The notes under the pieces are model-generated. The model made no database searches and was not told the DNA's origin. It worked only from the letters and a program-made list of their open reading frames with translations. This document shows, piece after piece, positions 19,106-27,055 of a DNA stretch of 37,660 nucleotides. Location: NCBI RefSeq assembly GCF_002858715.1, contig NZ_PJZH01000032.1, forward strand, positions 1 through 37,660, written 5' to 3'. This DNA comes from Chimaeribacter coloradensis (GTDB lineage Bacteria > Pseudomonadota > Gammaproteobacteria > Enterobacterales > Enterobacteriaceae). A program made the translations under genes and the position numbers. Each line of letters opens with the position of its first letter. Within the stretch, counting starts at the first letter, position 1.

Positions 19106-19119
19106 TTGATATTGGTCAA
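19106..19119 (-). promoter_or_regulatory. FNR-binding site upstream of fnr (autoregulation)
   Basis: On the minus strand the site is TTGACCAATATCAA. The FNR consensus is TTGATNNNNATCAA, so it differs by one base (C for T at position 5). E. coli fnr has a site of the same shape, TTGACAAATATCAA, through which FNR represses itself. It is centred 27 bp upstream of the ATG. Confidence 0.8.
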
Positions 19120-19287
19120 TTTTACCATCTTTTATGGTCACTGATAAGCCACCCGGGAGGCGGCGTATGTCAAAAAAACCAGACACAGCACGGAGTTAGC
19201 TATAGGCACATGAAAATAAAGACTTATTTTACATAGGGAAATAACAGATAGATCTCACTGGCGTTATTTTGTGCAAACAAAACGTGA

Positions 19288-19321
19288 CACCGCCCACAAA
19301 AAAGAAAAGAAAAGGGCGGTG
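19288..19321. repeat. Inverted repeat with purine-rich loop past ogt
   Basis: The 8-bp arms caccgccc (19288-19295) and gggcggtg (19314-19321) enclose an 18-base loop made of A and G only after its second base. On the minus strand, downstream of ogt, the loop is a U-rich tract. It is an unusual arrangement that might act as a weak ogt terminator. The rest of 19120-19372 shows nothing else I can assign. Confidence 0.45.
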
Positions 19322-19372
19322 CGCCCGCAGAAAACCGTGCCGGCATGCACTTCATCAGAATTTAAATTTAAC

Positions 19373-19924
19373 TTAAAGCAAGCTTAACTGTTGTTTGTGC
19401 TGAGGCACGAGGTAACCCGTCGCGCCCTCATGCTGCAACAGCCACTGCTTGCGGCTGACGCCCCCGGCGTAGCCGGTCAGTGTGCCGTTCGCGCCGATCA
19501 CCCGGTGGCAGGGCACCACGATGCTGATCGGGTTTGCGCCGTTGGCGGTGCCCACTGCGCGCGAGGCACCGGGCACGCCAAGCTGCTGCGCCAGTGCGCC
19601 GTAACTCAGGGTCTGCCCGCACGGGATGGCACGCAACGCGGCCCAGACCCGCCGCTGGAAGTCGGTGCCGCCGGTGGCCACCGGCAGGGATTCAATCACC
19701 CCCAGCTCGCCGCTGAAATAGGCCTCCAGTGCCGTTGCCAGGCCGTGGGGGTTCACCGTTTCACGCAGCACAAACCCCGGTTTGCCGTAGTGCAGCGCCA
19801 GCAGCCGCTGCATCCGCCCCTCAAACTCCTGCCACTCCACGCTGCGCAGGCAGCCCTGTTCATCCGCCACCACCAGCAGCTCACCGAGCGGCGTTTCCAT
19901 TTTCCCGATTAACAGTGTCAGCAC
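19373..19924 (-). CDS. ogt: Methylated-DNA-[protein]-cysteine S-methyltransferase Ogt
   Basis: The 183-aa product removes O6-alkylguanine damage by irreversible transfer to its active-site cysteine, in the [10 protein letters not shown] motif. The helix-turn-helix ends in [13 protein letters not shown], with the Arg finger and the Asn hinge upstream of the active site. It resembles E. coli Ogt (171 aa), with about 10 extra C-terminal residues ([13 protein letters not shown]). The chosen start is GTG 19924: it gives [16 protein letters not shown], matching the Ogt N-terminus, with AGGAG 7 bases before. Position next to fnr matches E. coli. Confidence 0.95.
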   Translation of the reverse strand: MLTLLIGKMETPLGELLVVADEQGCLRSVEWQEFEGRMQRLLALHYGKPGFVLRETVNPHGLATALEAYFSGELGVIESLPVATGGTDFQRRVWAALRAIPCGQTLSYGALAQQLGVPGASRAVGTANGANPISIVVPCHRVIGANGTLTGYAGGVSRKQWLLQHEGATGYLVPQHKQQLSLL

Positions 19925-20261
19925 GGTCACTCTCCTGAATGCGCTTTTCAAACCCCGCTACAGTGTACCGCCCGGCGGCCAATGCGCCAGCCCCTGCGCC
20001 GCGGTTCATGGCCCGCAAGCGCATTGCCGCGGCTTTTCCTGTGCAATCGGGAGCTGCATCACACATTGCGGTTGCGCAGCAGATTTTTTCATACGGGCAG
20101 CGGATTTCCCTCTAAATTCCTGCCGGCCGCCTGCGTATGTTAGTCAGCAGATAACGGTATATGACCCGGCACGCACCGGCCGCCAGGCGGGTGCAGGCCC
20201 GGTCGCGCGCAGCGGCATGTGGTTACCGCCGGATCAATAATGACAATAAAGGAAGGGCATC
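19925..20261. promoter_or_regulatory. Divergent ogt / permease-operon intergenic region
   Basis: This 337-bp gap must carry the promoter of the permease-GH42-AraC operon and that of ogt. An AAGGAAGG sits 5 bases before the permease ATG. Given the AraC-type regulator encoded in the operon I looked for TAGC-N7-TCCATA half-sites like those of araBAD, and saw none that is convincing. A split TGTG...TCACA (20040-20063) has the wrong spacing for CRP. TAACGGTATATGAC near 20152 is AT-richer and could be the promoter. Confidence 0.45.
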
Positions 20262-21512
20262 ATGTTCAGGGCAAGCACACATCCTTTGATGAATAGAAAT
20301 TACCTTATGAGTTGTCTGTTCTTTTTCTTCTTCTTTATTTGCTGGGGTGCCTGTTATCCCTATTTATCCTTATGGCTGACCGACACCCTCGGCGTGGATT
20401 ACAGCGATGTCGGGCTGGTTTACTCATTTACGGCCGTGGTGTCGGTCTGTATTCAGCCGCTGTTTGGTTTTGTTTCTGACCGTTTGCGTTTCCGCAAAAA
20501 TTTAATGTGGATGCTCGCCATTATTATGGTGCTGTTTGCGCCTTACTGGATTTTGGTGTTTGCCCCGCTGATGAAATATAACGTTTTCCTGGGCGCGCTG
20601 GCGGGCGGTATTTATATCGGGTTTGCGTTTGGTGCCGGGTGCGGTGTCTGCGAAGCCTATATTGATAAAGTCAGCCGGATGAGCGGGTTTGAATTTGGCC
20701 GCGCCCGGATGTTCGGCGGCCTGGGGGCGGCGTTCGGCACCTTTATGGCCGGTGAGCTGTACGGCATCAACCAGGATTACATCTTCTGGATGGCGTCACT
20801 GGCAGGGCTCGCGCTGCTGGCGGTGGTCTGGCTGACCCGCCCGGAAGCGCCCGGTGCCCTGGCGGGGCCGGGCGGCGAGGCGCGCAAAATCACCCTGGCC
20901 GACGTGGCTGAGCTGTTGAAAATGCGCCGCTTCTGGTTCTTCGCCCTCTATATGGTGGGCGTGGGGGCGGTGTATGAAACCTACGACCAGCAGTTCGCCA
21001 TCTACTACAGCCGGTTCTTTGCCACCAAGGCCGAGGGGGCCGCGGTATTCGGCTACCTCTATACCGCGCAGATCTTCCTTGATGCCGTGGTCATGTTCTT
21101 TGCCCCCTGGTTTGTGAATAAAATCGGCCCGAAAAATGCGCTGATCTATTGCGGCCTGATCATGAGCCTGCGGATTGTCGGCTCCGCCTACGCGGTCGGC
21201 CCGGTGAGCATCAGCGCCGTGAAAATGCTGCACGGCTTTGAAAGCTCCGTTTTCCTGGTGGCCGGGCTGAAATATATCGGTGCCAATTTTAATGCCGCCG
21301 TTTCCGCCACCGTCTATTTAATTGGTTTCCAGTTTTCCAAGCGCTTCAGTGAAATATTCCTCTCCAGCGTGATTGGGAAAATGTACAGCACCCTCGATTT
21401 CCGCGACACCTATATTATCCTCGGCGTGATTGCCCTGGGCTTTACCCTGATCTCCTGCGTGACCTTATCGTCCATGCGGCAGCCGGTGGTCAGGAATATG
21501 GTCTCCGGGTAG
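20262..21512 (+). CDS. LacY-family oligosaccharide:H+ symporter (MFS)
   Basis: The 416-aa protein with 12 membrane helices aligns end to end with E. coli LacY (417 aa): same FFFFFF in helix I, SDRLRFRKNL in loop 2-3, FEFGRARMFG in helix V, YDQQFA in helix VII and the GFTLISxxTLS end. By eye, the LacY proton and sugar residues Glu126, Arg144, Arg302, Lys319, His322 and Glu325 are kept (Glu131, Arg149, Arg304, Lys321, His324, Glu327). Glu269 becomes Ile271 and the galactose-stacking Trp151 becomes Ala156, so the sugar is probably not lactose. It is first in an operon with a GH42 enzyme and an AraC-type regulator. It is an inner-membrane importer of an intact glycoside. Confidence 0.9.
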   Translation: MFRASTHPLMNRNYLMSCLFFFFFFICWGACYPYLSLWLTDTLGVDYSDVGLVYSFTAVVSVCIQPLFGFVSDRLRFRKNLMWMLAIIMVLFAPYWILVFAPLMKYNVFLGALAGGIYIGFAFGAGCGVCEAYIDKVSRMSGFEFGRARMFGGLGAAFGTFMAGELYGINQDYIFWMASLAGLALLAVVWLTRPEAPGALAGPGGEARKITLADVAELLKMRRFWFFALYMVGVGAVYETYDQQFAIYYSRFFATKAEGAAVFGYLYTAQIFLDAVVMFFAPWFVNKIGPKNALIYCGLIMSLRIVGSAYAVGPVSISAVKMLHGFESSVFLVAGLKYIGANFNAAVSATVYLIGFQFSKRFSEIFLSSVIGKMYSTLDFRDTYIILGVIALGFTLISCVTLSSMRQPVVRNMVSG

Positions 21513-21577
21513 TGGGGTTGCCCGGTAAATATCGCGTTGTCTGCTTACTTTATTATTGCTAACAGGGAGAAGTCACC

Positions 21578-23575
21578 ATGAGCAAACTCTATTACGGCGT
21601 CGCCTATTATGATGAATATATGCCCGCCGACCGGCTGGCGCAGGATATCGCCATGATGCGTGAAGCCAATATCAATGTGGTGCGGATTGCGGAATCCACC
21701 TGGAGCACGCTGGAGCCGCGCGAGGGGGAGTATCATTTTTTCCATATTGACCGGGTGCTGGATGCCATGCACGCGGCGGGGATCGCAGTCATCATCGGCA
21801 CCCCGACCTACGCCATCCCGGCCTGGCTGGCGCGCAAATACCCCGGCATCATGGTGACCACCCCGGAAGGGCAGCAGAAGTATGGGCGGCGGCAGATCAT
21901 GGACATCGTTAACCCCGATTTCCTGCGCCATGCTGAAATCATCATCCGTACGCTGCTGGCGCATGTGAAAGACCACCCGGCGATCATCGGCTACCAGGTG
22001 GACAACGAAACCAAGCACTACGATAACTGCGGGCCGGTGATGCGCGAGAAGTTTATCCGCCATATGCAGGAGACTTTCGGCGACACTGACGCCATGAACC
22101 GCGCCTGGGGGCTGGACTACTGGAGCAACCGCATCGACGACTGGCAGGATTTCCCGCCGCCGGAATCGACCATCAACGCCAGCCTGGCCTGTGCCTTTTC
22201 CCGCTTCCAGCGCCGCTGCGTCACGGAGTATCTGGCGTGGCAGGCCGCGCTGGTCAACGAGGTGCGCCGCCCGGACCAGTTCGTCACCCAGAATTTCGAT
22301 TTCGAGTGGCGCGGCTACTCCTACGGCGTGCAGCCGCGGGTCGACCACTTTGCTGCCGCCCGGGCGATGACCATCGCCAGCGTCGATATTTACCACCCCT
22401 CCCAGCGCCACCTGACCGGCAAGGAGATCGCCTTCGGCGGCGACATGGCGCGCGGCATGAAAGGCGGCGGCAACTATTTTGTGATGGAGACCCAGGCGCA
22501 GGGCTTCGCGCAGTGGACGCCGTTCCCCGGCCAGCTGCGCCTGCAGGCCTTCAGCCACCTGGCCTCCGGGGCCGTCATGGTCTCCTACTGGCACTGGCAC
22601 TCGATCCACAACTCGTTTGAAACCTACTGGAAAGGGCTGCTCAGCCACGATTTCGCTGCCAACCCAACCTACCGCGAAGCGGCGACGATTGGCGCGGATT
22701 TCCGGCGGCTGGCCCCGCACCTTGCAGATCTGCGCGTCACCAATGACGTGGCGATACTGGTCAGCAACGAGGCGATGGACGCCTTCAACGCCTTCAAACC
22801 CCAGGGCACCGAAGGCAACGCCTACAACGATGTGGTGCGGCGCTTCTATGATGCCCTGTATGAAGAGAATATCTCCGTTGATATTATCAATGACGTGAAT
22901 GACTCGAGCGCCCGGTATAAATTGATTCTGATCCCGGCGCTTTATGCGGCCGAAGACGCGCTGCTGCACCGCATCAACGCCTACGTGGAGGCGGGCGGCA
23001 AGGCGTTGATCGGCTTCCGCTCCGGGTTCAGTGATGAGCATGTCAAAGTGCGCACCTGCGTGCAGCCGGGCATTCTCAGCCGCTGCTGCGGCGTCCGTTA
23101 CAGCCAGTTTGTCCTGCCCGATGGTGCGGCCCTGCGCGGCGCGGCGTTGCCATTGGCGGGCAGTGCCACACAGGCGGAGATGTGGATGGAGCTGCTGACG
23201 CCGGAAGGGGCGGACGTGCTGGCGTACTACGACCACCCGGAATGGGGCAGCTATGCGGCGGTGACAGAGAACCGCTACGGCCGCGGCACCGCGATCTATG
23301 TGGGCTGCCTGCCGCACGGCGACCTGATCAAAACCCTGGTGCGGCGGCTGGGCGGGGAAGCGCTCTGCTCCCGGCAGTCGGCGCAGGGGTTCCCGCTGGT
23401 GGTGCGCGGCGGCCTCAACCCGGCCGGGGAGCGGGTGCGCTACTGCCTGAACTTCTCCGGCGAGCCGCAGGCGGTCACCGGCGTCACCGGGCGCGACCTG
23501 CTCACCGGGCACGACGTGGGCGGCAACTGGGATCTGCCGCCGTGGGGCGTGGCGATCGTTGTCTCTCAACCATAA
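21578..23575 (+). CDS. GH42 glycoside hydrolase (beta-galactosidase / alpha-L-arabinopyranosidase type)
   Basis: The 665-aa protein has the GH42 layout: a TIM-barrel catalytic domain (about 1-380), a trimerisation domain (about 390-600) and a small C-terminal beta domain. It starts GVAYYDEYMP, the family's usual first strand. The acid/base is Glu144 in QVDNET and the nucleophile is Glu304 in FVMETQ; both are present. There is no signal peptide, so it cleaves substrate in the cytoplasm after uptake by the permease encoded 65 bp upstream. GH42 enzymes act on beta-D-galactosides, and some on alpha-L-arabinopyranosides. A good ribosome site (GGGAGAAG) precedes ATG 21578. Confidence 0.9.
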   Translation: MSKLYYGVAYYDEYMPADRLAQDIAMMREANINVVRIAESTWSTLEPREGEYHFFHIDRVLDAMHAAGIAVIIGTPTYAIPAWLARKYPGIMVTTPEGQQKYGRRQIMDIVNPDFLRHAEIIIRTLLAHVKDHPAIIGYQVDNETKHYDNCGPVMREKFIRHMQETFGDTDAMNRAWGLDYWSNRIDDWQDFPPPESTINASLACAFSRFQRRCVTEYLAWQAALVNEVRRPDQFVTQNFDFEWRGYSYGVQPRVDHFAAARAMTIASVDIYHPSQRHLTGKEIAFGGDMARGMKGGGNYFVMETQAQGFAQWTPFPGQLRLQAFSHLASGAVMVSYWHWHSIHNSFETYWKGLLSHDFAANPTYREAATIGADFRRLAPHLADLRVTNDVAILVSNEAMDAFNAFKPQGTEGNAYNDVVRRFYDALYEENISVDIINDVNDSSARYKLILIPALYAAEDALLHRINAYVEAGGKALIGFRSGFSDEHVKVRTCVQPGILSRCCGVRYSQFVLPDGAALRGAALPLAGSATQAEMWMELLTPEGADVLAYYDHPEWGSYAAVTENRYGRGTAIYVGCLPHGDLIKTLVRRLGGEALCSRQSAQGFPLVVRGGLNPAGERVRYCLNFSGEPQAVTGVTGRDLLTGHDVGGNWDLPPWGVAIVVSQP

Positions 23576-23601
23576 ACCGATAACAGAAGGGAACAGGGCA
23601 G

Positions 23602-24489
23602 ATGGAGAACCCGGGGGCGTTTAATTTCCTGCGCCATTCACCGCTGATGAAAAATTTCAGTTTTCACGCCTATCTGGTGGCGGGCTTTACCCCGATCACC
23701 ACCGGCAGCGTCCTGGATGATCTCATCAACCGCCCCAAGGGCATGAAGGGCTATATCCTGAACCTGACGCTGACCGGCAAAGGCGATGTGGAGACGCACG
23801 GCATGCGGGAGCACTGCCTGCCGGGTGACATGTTGCTGTTCCCGCCCGGTGCGCCGCACCACTACCGGCGCGCCGCCGACAGTGACAGCTGGGACCATGT
23901 GTGGGTCTATTTCCGCCCGCGCCCCTACTGGATCGACTGGCTGGACTGGAACCAGCCCGGCCAGGGGGTGAAGCGGCTGCGGCTGCCGGGGGCGCAGGCC
24001 GCGGCGGAGGTGATGGCACTGTTCCAGGAGATCCTGACCTTCAGCGACAGCGGCGGCCACCTCTCCGAGGCGCTGGCGATGAATGCGCTGGAGAAGCTGA
24101 TTCTGCGCTGCCAGCAACTGCTGCCGGCGCAGCCGGTGCCCGCCTGTGACCCGCGCATCGCCGCAATTTGCCAGTACCTGAATGAAAACCTCGACCAGGA
24201 GGTGAAAATTGAGGCGCTGGCGCAGCGGGTTTACCTGTCACCGTCGCGGCTGGCGCACCTGTTCCGGCAGGAGCTGAATACCACTATCCTCTGCTGGCGC
24301 GAGGCGCAGCGGGTCAGCCGCGCCAAGAGCCTGCTGCAAATCAGCCAGTTACCGATTGCCACCATCGCCCGGATGGTGGGCTATGAAGACCAGCTCTACT
24401 TCTCCCGCCTTTTCCGCAAGCATGTGGCGCTCAGCCCGACCCAGTACCGCCAGCAGTTTGATGAGAGTATCCAGGTGCGCAGCGCCTGA
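23602..24489 (+). CDS. AraC-family regulator, close AraC paralogue
   Basis: The 295-aa protein resembles E. coli AraC itself, not just the family: it shares GMKGYILNLT, PGDxLLFPPG and WVYFRPRxYW in the cupin arm and LSPSRLxHLFRQ in the first helix-turn-helix. The residues that contact arabinose in AraC (Pro8, Thr24, Arg38, Tyr82, His93, Trp95) all align at a constant offset of +6 (Pro14, Thr30, Arg44, Tyr88, His99, Trp101). The inducer is therefore probably L-arabinose or a near relative. Two helix-turn-helix motifs occupy about 190-285. It is third in the operon, 26 bp after the GH42 stop, and likely controls it. It is unlikely to be the main AraC, since no araBAD is nearby. Confidence 0.92.
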   Translation: MENPGAFNFLRHSPLMKNFSFHAYLVAGFTPITTGSVLDDLINRPKGMKGYILNLTLTGKGDVETHGMREHCLPGDMLLFPPGAPHHYRRAADSDSWDHVWVYFRPRPYWIDWLDWNQPGQGVKRLRLPGAQAAAEVMALFQEILTFSDSGGHLSEALAMNALEKLILRCQQLLPAQPVPACDPRIAAICQYLNENLDQEVKIEALAQRVYLSPSRLAHLFRQELNTTILCWREAQRVSRAKSLLQISQLPIATIARMVGYEDQLYFSRLFRKHVALSPTQYRQQFDESIQVRSA

Positions 24490-24495
24490 CGCCCA

Positions 24496-24532
24496 TAAAA
24501 AATGCCGGTCAGCAGCCTGACCGGCATTTCTG
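24496..24532. terminator. Bidirectional terminator between araC-like gene and glycosyltransferase gene
   Basis: Perfect 12-bp arms aatgccggtcag (24501-24512) and ctgaccggcatt (24517-24528) enclose a 4-base loop, with TTTTTT on the minus side and TTCTGTTT on the plus side. It ends the sugar operon and the minus-strand gene that stops at 24584. Confidence 0.9.
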
Positions 24533-24583
24533 TTTACGCGTCTGGTATCACGCGCCGCCGTTTAAGGCGGGCAGGCTGATGGC

Positions 24584-25804
24584 CTACACGTCACCCGCGT
24601 TGTCTTTTTCCACCGCGTCGTAGATGCGCTCCAGCATGTCTGGGAAGGCGGACTGGATGCGGCTCCAGCTCGGGATAAACGGCTTCTCGCTCGGCGTGTC
24701 CGTGAAGGCGGCACCCGCTTCCATGATGGCGTTGGAGAACATCTCCACCGCAGACTCTTCACTGTGGCGGTCGAAGGTCAGGCCGTTCATGCGCGCGTCG
24801 TGGTCGAAGTCATCGATCATATCCAGCGCGGTGCGGTAGTAGGTGGCGCGCAGTACGCGGAACGATTCGCTGGTGATCGGCACGCCCAGGATCGCCAGTT
24901 TGCGGTAGAGCGCCTTAGTGATGTCGATGCTCATGCGTTGCAGGCCGGCGGTGGCGTCATCTTCTGACATCGGCTGGTGCTTGTGGTCGTAGTTGTCGGC
25001 GATGTCCACCTGGCAGATGCGCTTGGTGGAGGTGGTGCGGTGCAGCTCAGACAACACGCCGATCTCCAGGCCCCAGTCGCTCGGGATGCGCAGGTCATTC
25101 AGCACATGGGTGCGCATGGCGAACTCGCCGGAGAGCGGGTAGCGGTAGCTGCGCAGGTACTCCAGGAAATCGGAGCGGCCATAGACGCGCTCCAGGGATT
25201 TCAGCAGCGGGTAGACCAGCAGGCGGCCCACGCGGCCGTTGAGTTTGCCGTTCGCCACGCGGGCGTAGTAGCCCTTACAGAAGTCGTAATGGAAGTTCGG
25301 GTTGGCGATCGGGTACATCATGCGCGCCAGCATCTCACGGTTATAGGTGACAATGTCACAATCGTGCAGGCCCACGGCGGTGGTACGGCGCGAGGCGAGG
25401 GTGTAACCCACGCAGAACCAGACGTTACGGCCTTTGCCCGGCTCCTGCGGCGAGAGGCCCTCTTTGGCCAGCTCTTCGTCCAGCGCTTTCAGGCGCGGGC
25501 CGTCATTCCACAAAATGCGGTGGCGCTGCGGCAACCGGCTGAAAAACTCACGGGCAAACAGGAACTGATCGCGGTCAGCGCGATCCAGGCCGATAACGAT
25601 CTCTTCGAGGTAGTTCACCTTGCACAGCTCATCCACGATGTGCGTCAGCGCCGGGCCTTCCAGCTCAGAGAACAGGGAAGGCAGGATCAGCCCCATAGAA
25701 CGGCGGCCTGAGAAGACCTGCAGGTCATACTCCAGCTCCTCCAGCTTGCGGCGGGAAAAGTTATGGAAGTTGGTAATCACACCGTCCTGATAAAAATCGC
25801 TCAT
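24584..25804 (-). CDS. gpgS: GT81-like glucosyl-3-phosphoglycerate synthase
   Basis: The 406-aa soluble protein has a GT-A glycosyltransferase fold. It shows EEIVIGLDRADRDQF at the nucleotide-sugar strand and a metal-binding DCD motif (Asp148-Asp150) in VGLHDCDIVTYN. The long form and motif order are like the glucosyl-3-phosphoglycerate synthases of the GT81 group, which join glucose from NDP-glucose to 3-phosphoglycerate. GGAG lies 5 bases before ATG 25804. The phosphatase gene 149 bp upstream on the same strand would complete the two-step route to glucosylglycerate, a solute made under salt or nitrogen stress. The donor (glucose or mannose) cannot be decided from sequence alone. Confidence 0.8.
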   Translation of the reverse strand: MSDFYQDGVITNFHNFSRRKLEELEYDLQVFSGRRSMGLILPSLFSELEGPALTHIVDELCKVNYLEEIVIGLDRADRDQFLFAREFFSRLPQRHRILWNDGPRLKALDEELAKEGLSPQEPGKGRNVWFCVGYTLASRRTTAVGLHDCDIVTYNREMLARMMYPIANPNFHYDFCKGYYARVANGKLNGRVGRLLVYPLLKSLERVYGRSDFLEYLRSYRYPLSGEFAMRTHVLNDLRIPSDWGLEIGVLSELHRTTSTKRICQVDIADNYDHKHQPMSEDDATAGLQRMSIDITKALYRKLAILGVPITSESFRVLRATYYRTALDMIDDFDHDARMNGLTFDRHSEESAVEMFSNAIMEAGAAFTDTPSEKPFIPSWSRIQSAFPDMLERIYDAVEKDNAGDV

Positions 25805-25953
25805 AAACTCTCCACTTTTAGAATAAATAGATGTATTGGGATCGGCGGGCAGCGCGTGGCACCCGCGGTGCCGGTAGTCCGTTACCCAAAACGCATCGCC
25901 TGAAAAAGCCCGCCTGAACAGAACAGCGTAGCCCCGGAAAGGCAGTTACGCCC

Positions 25954-26778
25954 TCAGGCCTGCCCGCTTTTGTGAATAAAATGGTCCAGCCCCTGCTTCC
26001 AGCCCTGCGGGCCATAGAGCGTAGTGCGGAAAACCCGGTCATGTTGCTCGTTGGCCAGCGGCATCGGCTGGTCATGGTGCCCGCGGATCACCACCGCGTG
26101 GTCCACCGCCTCCAGCATTGAGAGGTCGTTCGGCCCGTCGCCCAGCCCGATGGTCACCATCGGGTGGCCGCGCAGGCGGCGGTACTCCCCGGCCAGCCAC
26201 TGCACCGCCTGGCCTTTGCTGACGCCCGCGCCCATCACATGCCAGAAGCGGCCGCCGCGGGTCAGCATCAGCCCCTCCTGGTTGAGGTAGCCCTCAAACC
26301 GTTTCAGGTCACGCTCGTCACCGAACCACACCAGCGGCTCGGAGCCTTCACGCGCCATCGCCAGCCGCGCCTCGTCCGGCTGCAGCCCGGTCCAGTCCGC
26401 CACCTGGGCGGCGTCGACGTCGCCAAACCCACGGCACTCAAAATCATAGCGCAGCCGCAGGGCATCGATGATTTTTCGGATTTCGCCATACTCCGCGCCG
26501 AACACTTTGCGCGGCCAGGCGAGGTGGTCACCCCAGCTCTCCGGCAGGGCGATCACCGCGCCGTTCTCCGCGATAAAGGGCACATCGGTGAGGTTCAGCG
26601 CCTGTTGCAGCGCCGTGACTTCCGCCGCGGTCTTGCTGGTGGTGATCACCACCGGCACCTGATGCTCCGCCAGCCGGGTCAGCCAGCCTTGCGCAGGCTT
26701 CCAGCTGTAATCGTCGTGATCCAGCAGGGAGCCGTCCAAATCGGTAAAAATAAGCAGTGAATTATCCAGATACGGCAT
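25954..26778 (-). CDS. Mannosyl/glucosyl-3-phosphoglycerate phosphatase (HAD, YedP/MpgP type)
   Basis: The 274-aa protein is a Cof-type HAD phosphatase with nucleophile motif TDLDGSLLD (Asp13, Asp15), motif II TTSKTAAE and motif IV GLGDGPND. It is close to E. coli YedP (271 aa) and the MpgP family, with the diagnostic IAENGAVI and RFWHV segments. MpgP enzymes release phosphate from mannosyl- or glucosyl-3-phosphoglycerate, so it fits as the second step after the synthase gene that follows. ATG 26778 was chosen because GGGGAA lies 5 bases upstream; an ATG at 26796 lacks a site. A 14-bp palindrome lies about 160 bp upstream. Confidence 0.88.
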   Translation of the reverse strand: MPYLDNSLLIFTDLDGSLLDHDDYSWKPAQGWLTRLAEHQVPVVITTSKTAAEVTALQQALNLTDVPFIAENGAVIALPESWGDHLAWPRKVFGAEYGEIRKIIDALRLRYDFECRGFGDVDAAQVADWTGLQPDEARLAMAREGSEPLVWFGDERDLKRFEGYLNQEGLMLTRGGRFWHVMGAGVSKGQAVQWLAGEYRRLRGHPMVTIGLGDGPNDLSMLEAVDHAVVIRGHHDQPMPLANEQHDRVFRTTLYGPQGWKQGLDHFIHKSGQA

Positions 26779-26933
26779 TGTCGTTCCCCAAATCATGGTA
26801 CAGATCGCGCGCTCAGCCGATCTCTCTGCGTGCCGCCGGCAGGGCGCAAGGCGCCGTTCTGCGGCACTCTCCTGTTACCGGTCTGCCAGTGGCCTGTTAA
26901 AAGTATATACGCTATTCAGACAGGCAATGGTTC

Positions 26934-26947
26934 GTCTGTATACAGAC
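26934..26947. promoter_or_regulatory. Perfect palindrome upstream of the phosphatase gene
   Basis: GTCTGTATACAGAC is a perfect 14-bp palindrome centred about 162 bp before the phosphatase start. Partial repeats of the arm (ATTCAGA at 26914, TCTGAAT at 26952) lie nearby. The GT-TA-AC core resembles operators of HutC-subfamily GntR regulators. It is a candidate operator for the glucosylglycerate genes; no regulator for them is seen in the window. Confidence 0.4.
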
Positions 26948-27055
26948 AAATTCTGAATGTTATCAGGGCGGTTTCCGGCACCAGCCAGCGCATCCTTTTG
27001 CCATAACCCCGACGGGGCGGATAAATCACCCCGGCCGGAGCGATCGGGCAGCCGT

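Noticed and set aside
20040-20063. TGTG...TCACA resembling a CRP site before the sugar operon.
   Set aside because: The half-sites are about 14 bases apart instead of 6, and the left one lacks the final A.
21545-23569. A 674-codon open frame antisense to the GH42 gene.
   Set aside because: Same shadow pattern; the plus-strand frame has catalytic residues, a ribosome site and family-wide similarity.
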